Shown piece by piece: positions 21,174-21,808 of a stretch of 21,808 bases of DNA. The DNA is from Nitrospirae bacterium GWC2_56_14 (lineage in GTDB: Bacteria > Nitrospirota > UBA9217). The notes below the pieces were generated by a model. The model was given only the letters and a program-made list of their open reading frames with translations, was not told where the DNA came from and made no database searches. Each line of letters starts with the position of its first letter. Positions within the stretch are counted from its first letter, which is position 1. Location of the stretch: positions 255 to 22,062 of the forward strand of contig MHDY01000148.1 in assembly GCA_001803705.1 (NCBI GenBank). The letters run 5' to 3'. The translations under genes were made by a program, and so were the position numbers.

Positions 21174-21629
21174 ATGCGAAAAGTTGTACTCTTTTTATTT
21201 ATTGGGTCATTATTCGCTTCAGTCATTACCTCGGCACAACAGACAGCACCAACCAGCACCAACCTTCCCGCAGAAACAGTCAATGCACCCGCTCCTGTTG
21301 ATGCACCCAACCTTACGCTTACCCGCATGGAAATTTGTTCAACAGTGACGGACCGCAAACCGGTGAACATCGGGACGCATTTCCCGTCAAGTCAGGACAA
21401 GATATACTGTTTCCTGGAATTCGGTGGTGCCAAGAAGGAAACCTCTGTTGACGTGGTCTGGACGCTCGGTCAACTGGAGATGGGGAGGGTGAACCTGCCG
21501 GTAAGGCGGTTTCCCCTGTTCAGGACCTGGGCAACTAAAACAATATTCGGCATGAAGGGTGACTGGAAGGTTGAGGTGCTGGACGACAAGGGAGTTCTGA
21601 TCAGATCAGCCGCATTCACGGTGCAGTAG
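21174..21629 (+). CDS. Exported DUF2914-domain protein
   Basis: This 151-residue protein has a Sec signal peptide (KVVLFLFIGSLFASVITSA, cleavage near residue 21), an Ala/Pro/Thr linker (about 22-45) and a DUF2914-like domain: LTRMEICSTVTDRKPVNIG, KIYCFLEFGGA, VDVVWTLGQLEMGRVNLPV, then FRTWATKTI and GDWKVEVLDDKGVLI, ending AAFTV. The R-x-W-x-x-K followed by GxWxVxVxD pattern is what I associate with DUF2914. The function of this domain is unknown. GGGGGTGAG just before ATG 21174 is the ribosome site. It is followed by a bidirectional terminator. Confidence 0.82.
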   Translation: MRKVVLFLFIGSLFASVITSAQQTAPTSTNLPAETVNAPAPVDAPNLTLTRMEICSTVTDRKPVNIGTHFPSSQDKIYCFLEFGGAKKETSVDVVWTLGQLEMGRVNLPVRRFPLFRTWATKTIFGMKGDWKVEVLDDKGVLIRSAAFTVQ

Positions 21630-21682
21630 CAGGAAGGCATCGTTGACATCGATTGGGTATGGCACGATTGACCAATAAAAGG

Positions 21683-21711
21683 GCGCAGGATACTAAATCC
21701 GCGCTTTTTTT
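21683..21711 (+). terminator. Bidirectional intrinsic terminator
   Basis: GCGC-(A)-GGAT (21683-21691) pairs with ATCCGCGC (21697-21704) around an ACTAA loop with one bulged A, followed by seven T (21705-21711). AAAA precedes the stem at 21677-21680, so the opposite strand also gets a U-tract. It serves the DUF2914 gene and the converging minus-strand gene. Confidence 0.8.
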
Positions 21712-21725
21712 ACGTCAAGTCCCGA

Positions 21726-21808
21726 TTATTTCGCTTTTTTTACATGCTCGTGAACGAAAATATGGTCACTGCAGTATCCCTGTCCGCCGCAATCCGGGCA
21801 ATACCGGA
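21726..21808 (-). CDS. Small zinc-ribbon protein, C-terminal end (5' end outside window)
   Basis: The minus-strand frame is open from the right edge to TAA (21728-21726) and gives 26 residues, RYCPDCGGQGYCSDHIFVHEH followed by VKKAK. The C-x2-C-GG-x-GYC-x2-H spacing with further His residues is a plausible metal-binding knuckle, and such a pattern is unlikely in a random frame. I do not recognise the family. Only the end is visible, so neither length nor start can be judged. Its last codons include a copy of CGCTTTTTTTAC (plus strand, 21732-21743), which also occurs in the neighbouring terminator (21702-21713). Confidence 0.6.
   Translation of the reverse strand, partial: RYCPDCGGQGYCSDHIFVHEHVKKAK

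Overview
The window reads as chromosomal DNA of a Gram-negative, probably anaerobic or facultative bacterium. The evidence is outer-membrane efflux and beta-barrel proteins, lipoproteins, a Tat system, a futalosine-pathway menaquinone gene (mqnA), a molybdenum-cofactor gene and a periplasmic c-type haem protein. The overall style (moderately high GC, mqnA, the order mobA-tatA-recJ-rel-ridA, C_GCAxxG_C_C cytochrome, NosL and DUF2318 proteins) resembles Desulfobacterota/Desulfuromonadia or Nitrospirota. I cannot fix the phylum from the sequence alone. There are no rRNA or tRNA genes, no CRISPR array and no transposase.

Layout. (1) 1-7647, plus strand: the end of mqnA, a zinc-type CDF exporter, a dolichol/phytol-kinase-like membrane protein, then a tripartite efflux set: TolC-like channel, SRPBCC protein, HlyD/MacA-like adaptor, MacB-like ATPase and permease. 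The adaptor and ATPase genes are separated by a 0.5-kb cassette holding a four-helix-bundle (S23/IVS-type) gene between two inverted arrays of a degenerate 8-bp repeat. (2) 13120-7657, minus strand: a strongly promoted small secreted Cys protein, a structured terminator-like element, then seven genes that all act outside the cytoplasm: a Tat-exported C_GCAxxG_C_C cytochrome, a TlpA/ResA thiol oxidoreductase, a Met/His-bearing lipoprotein, a beta-barrel whose mature N-terminus starts GSCCGGG, a second TlpA-like lipoprotein, a NosL-type protein and a DUF2318 protein. (3) 13307-18644, plus strand: mobA, tatA, recJ, bifunctional (p)ppGpp synthetase/hydrolase, ridA. (4) 18652-21808: CAP-domain lipoprotein (minus), MltD-like lytic transglycosylase, DUF2914 protein (plus) and the 3' end of a small zinc-ribbon protein (minus).

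How it fits together. Block 2 looks like an extracytoplasmic metal (copper is the best guess) and thiol-redox maturation or handling module. Its Tat-dependent member sits next to tatA, and mobA supplies a cofactor used by many other Tat substrates. Block 1 exports metals or hydrophobic compounds.

Two signals stand out besides the protein content. First, several intergenic spacers carry short-period (7-8 bp) degenerate repeats; in three places they are arranged as inverted arrays, one of them around the four-helix-bundle gene. Second, several genes (13120 minus, 13307 plus, 19426 plus) have a sigma70-type promoter whose -10 box lies 5-8 nt before the ATG and lack a Shine-Dalgarno sequence, which predicts leaderless mRNAs.
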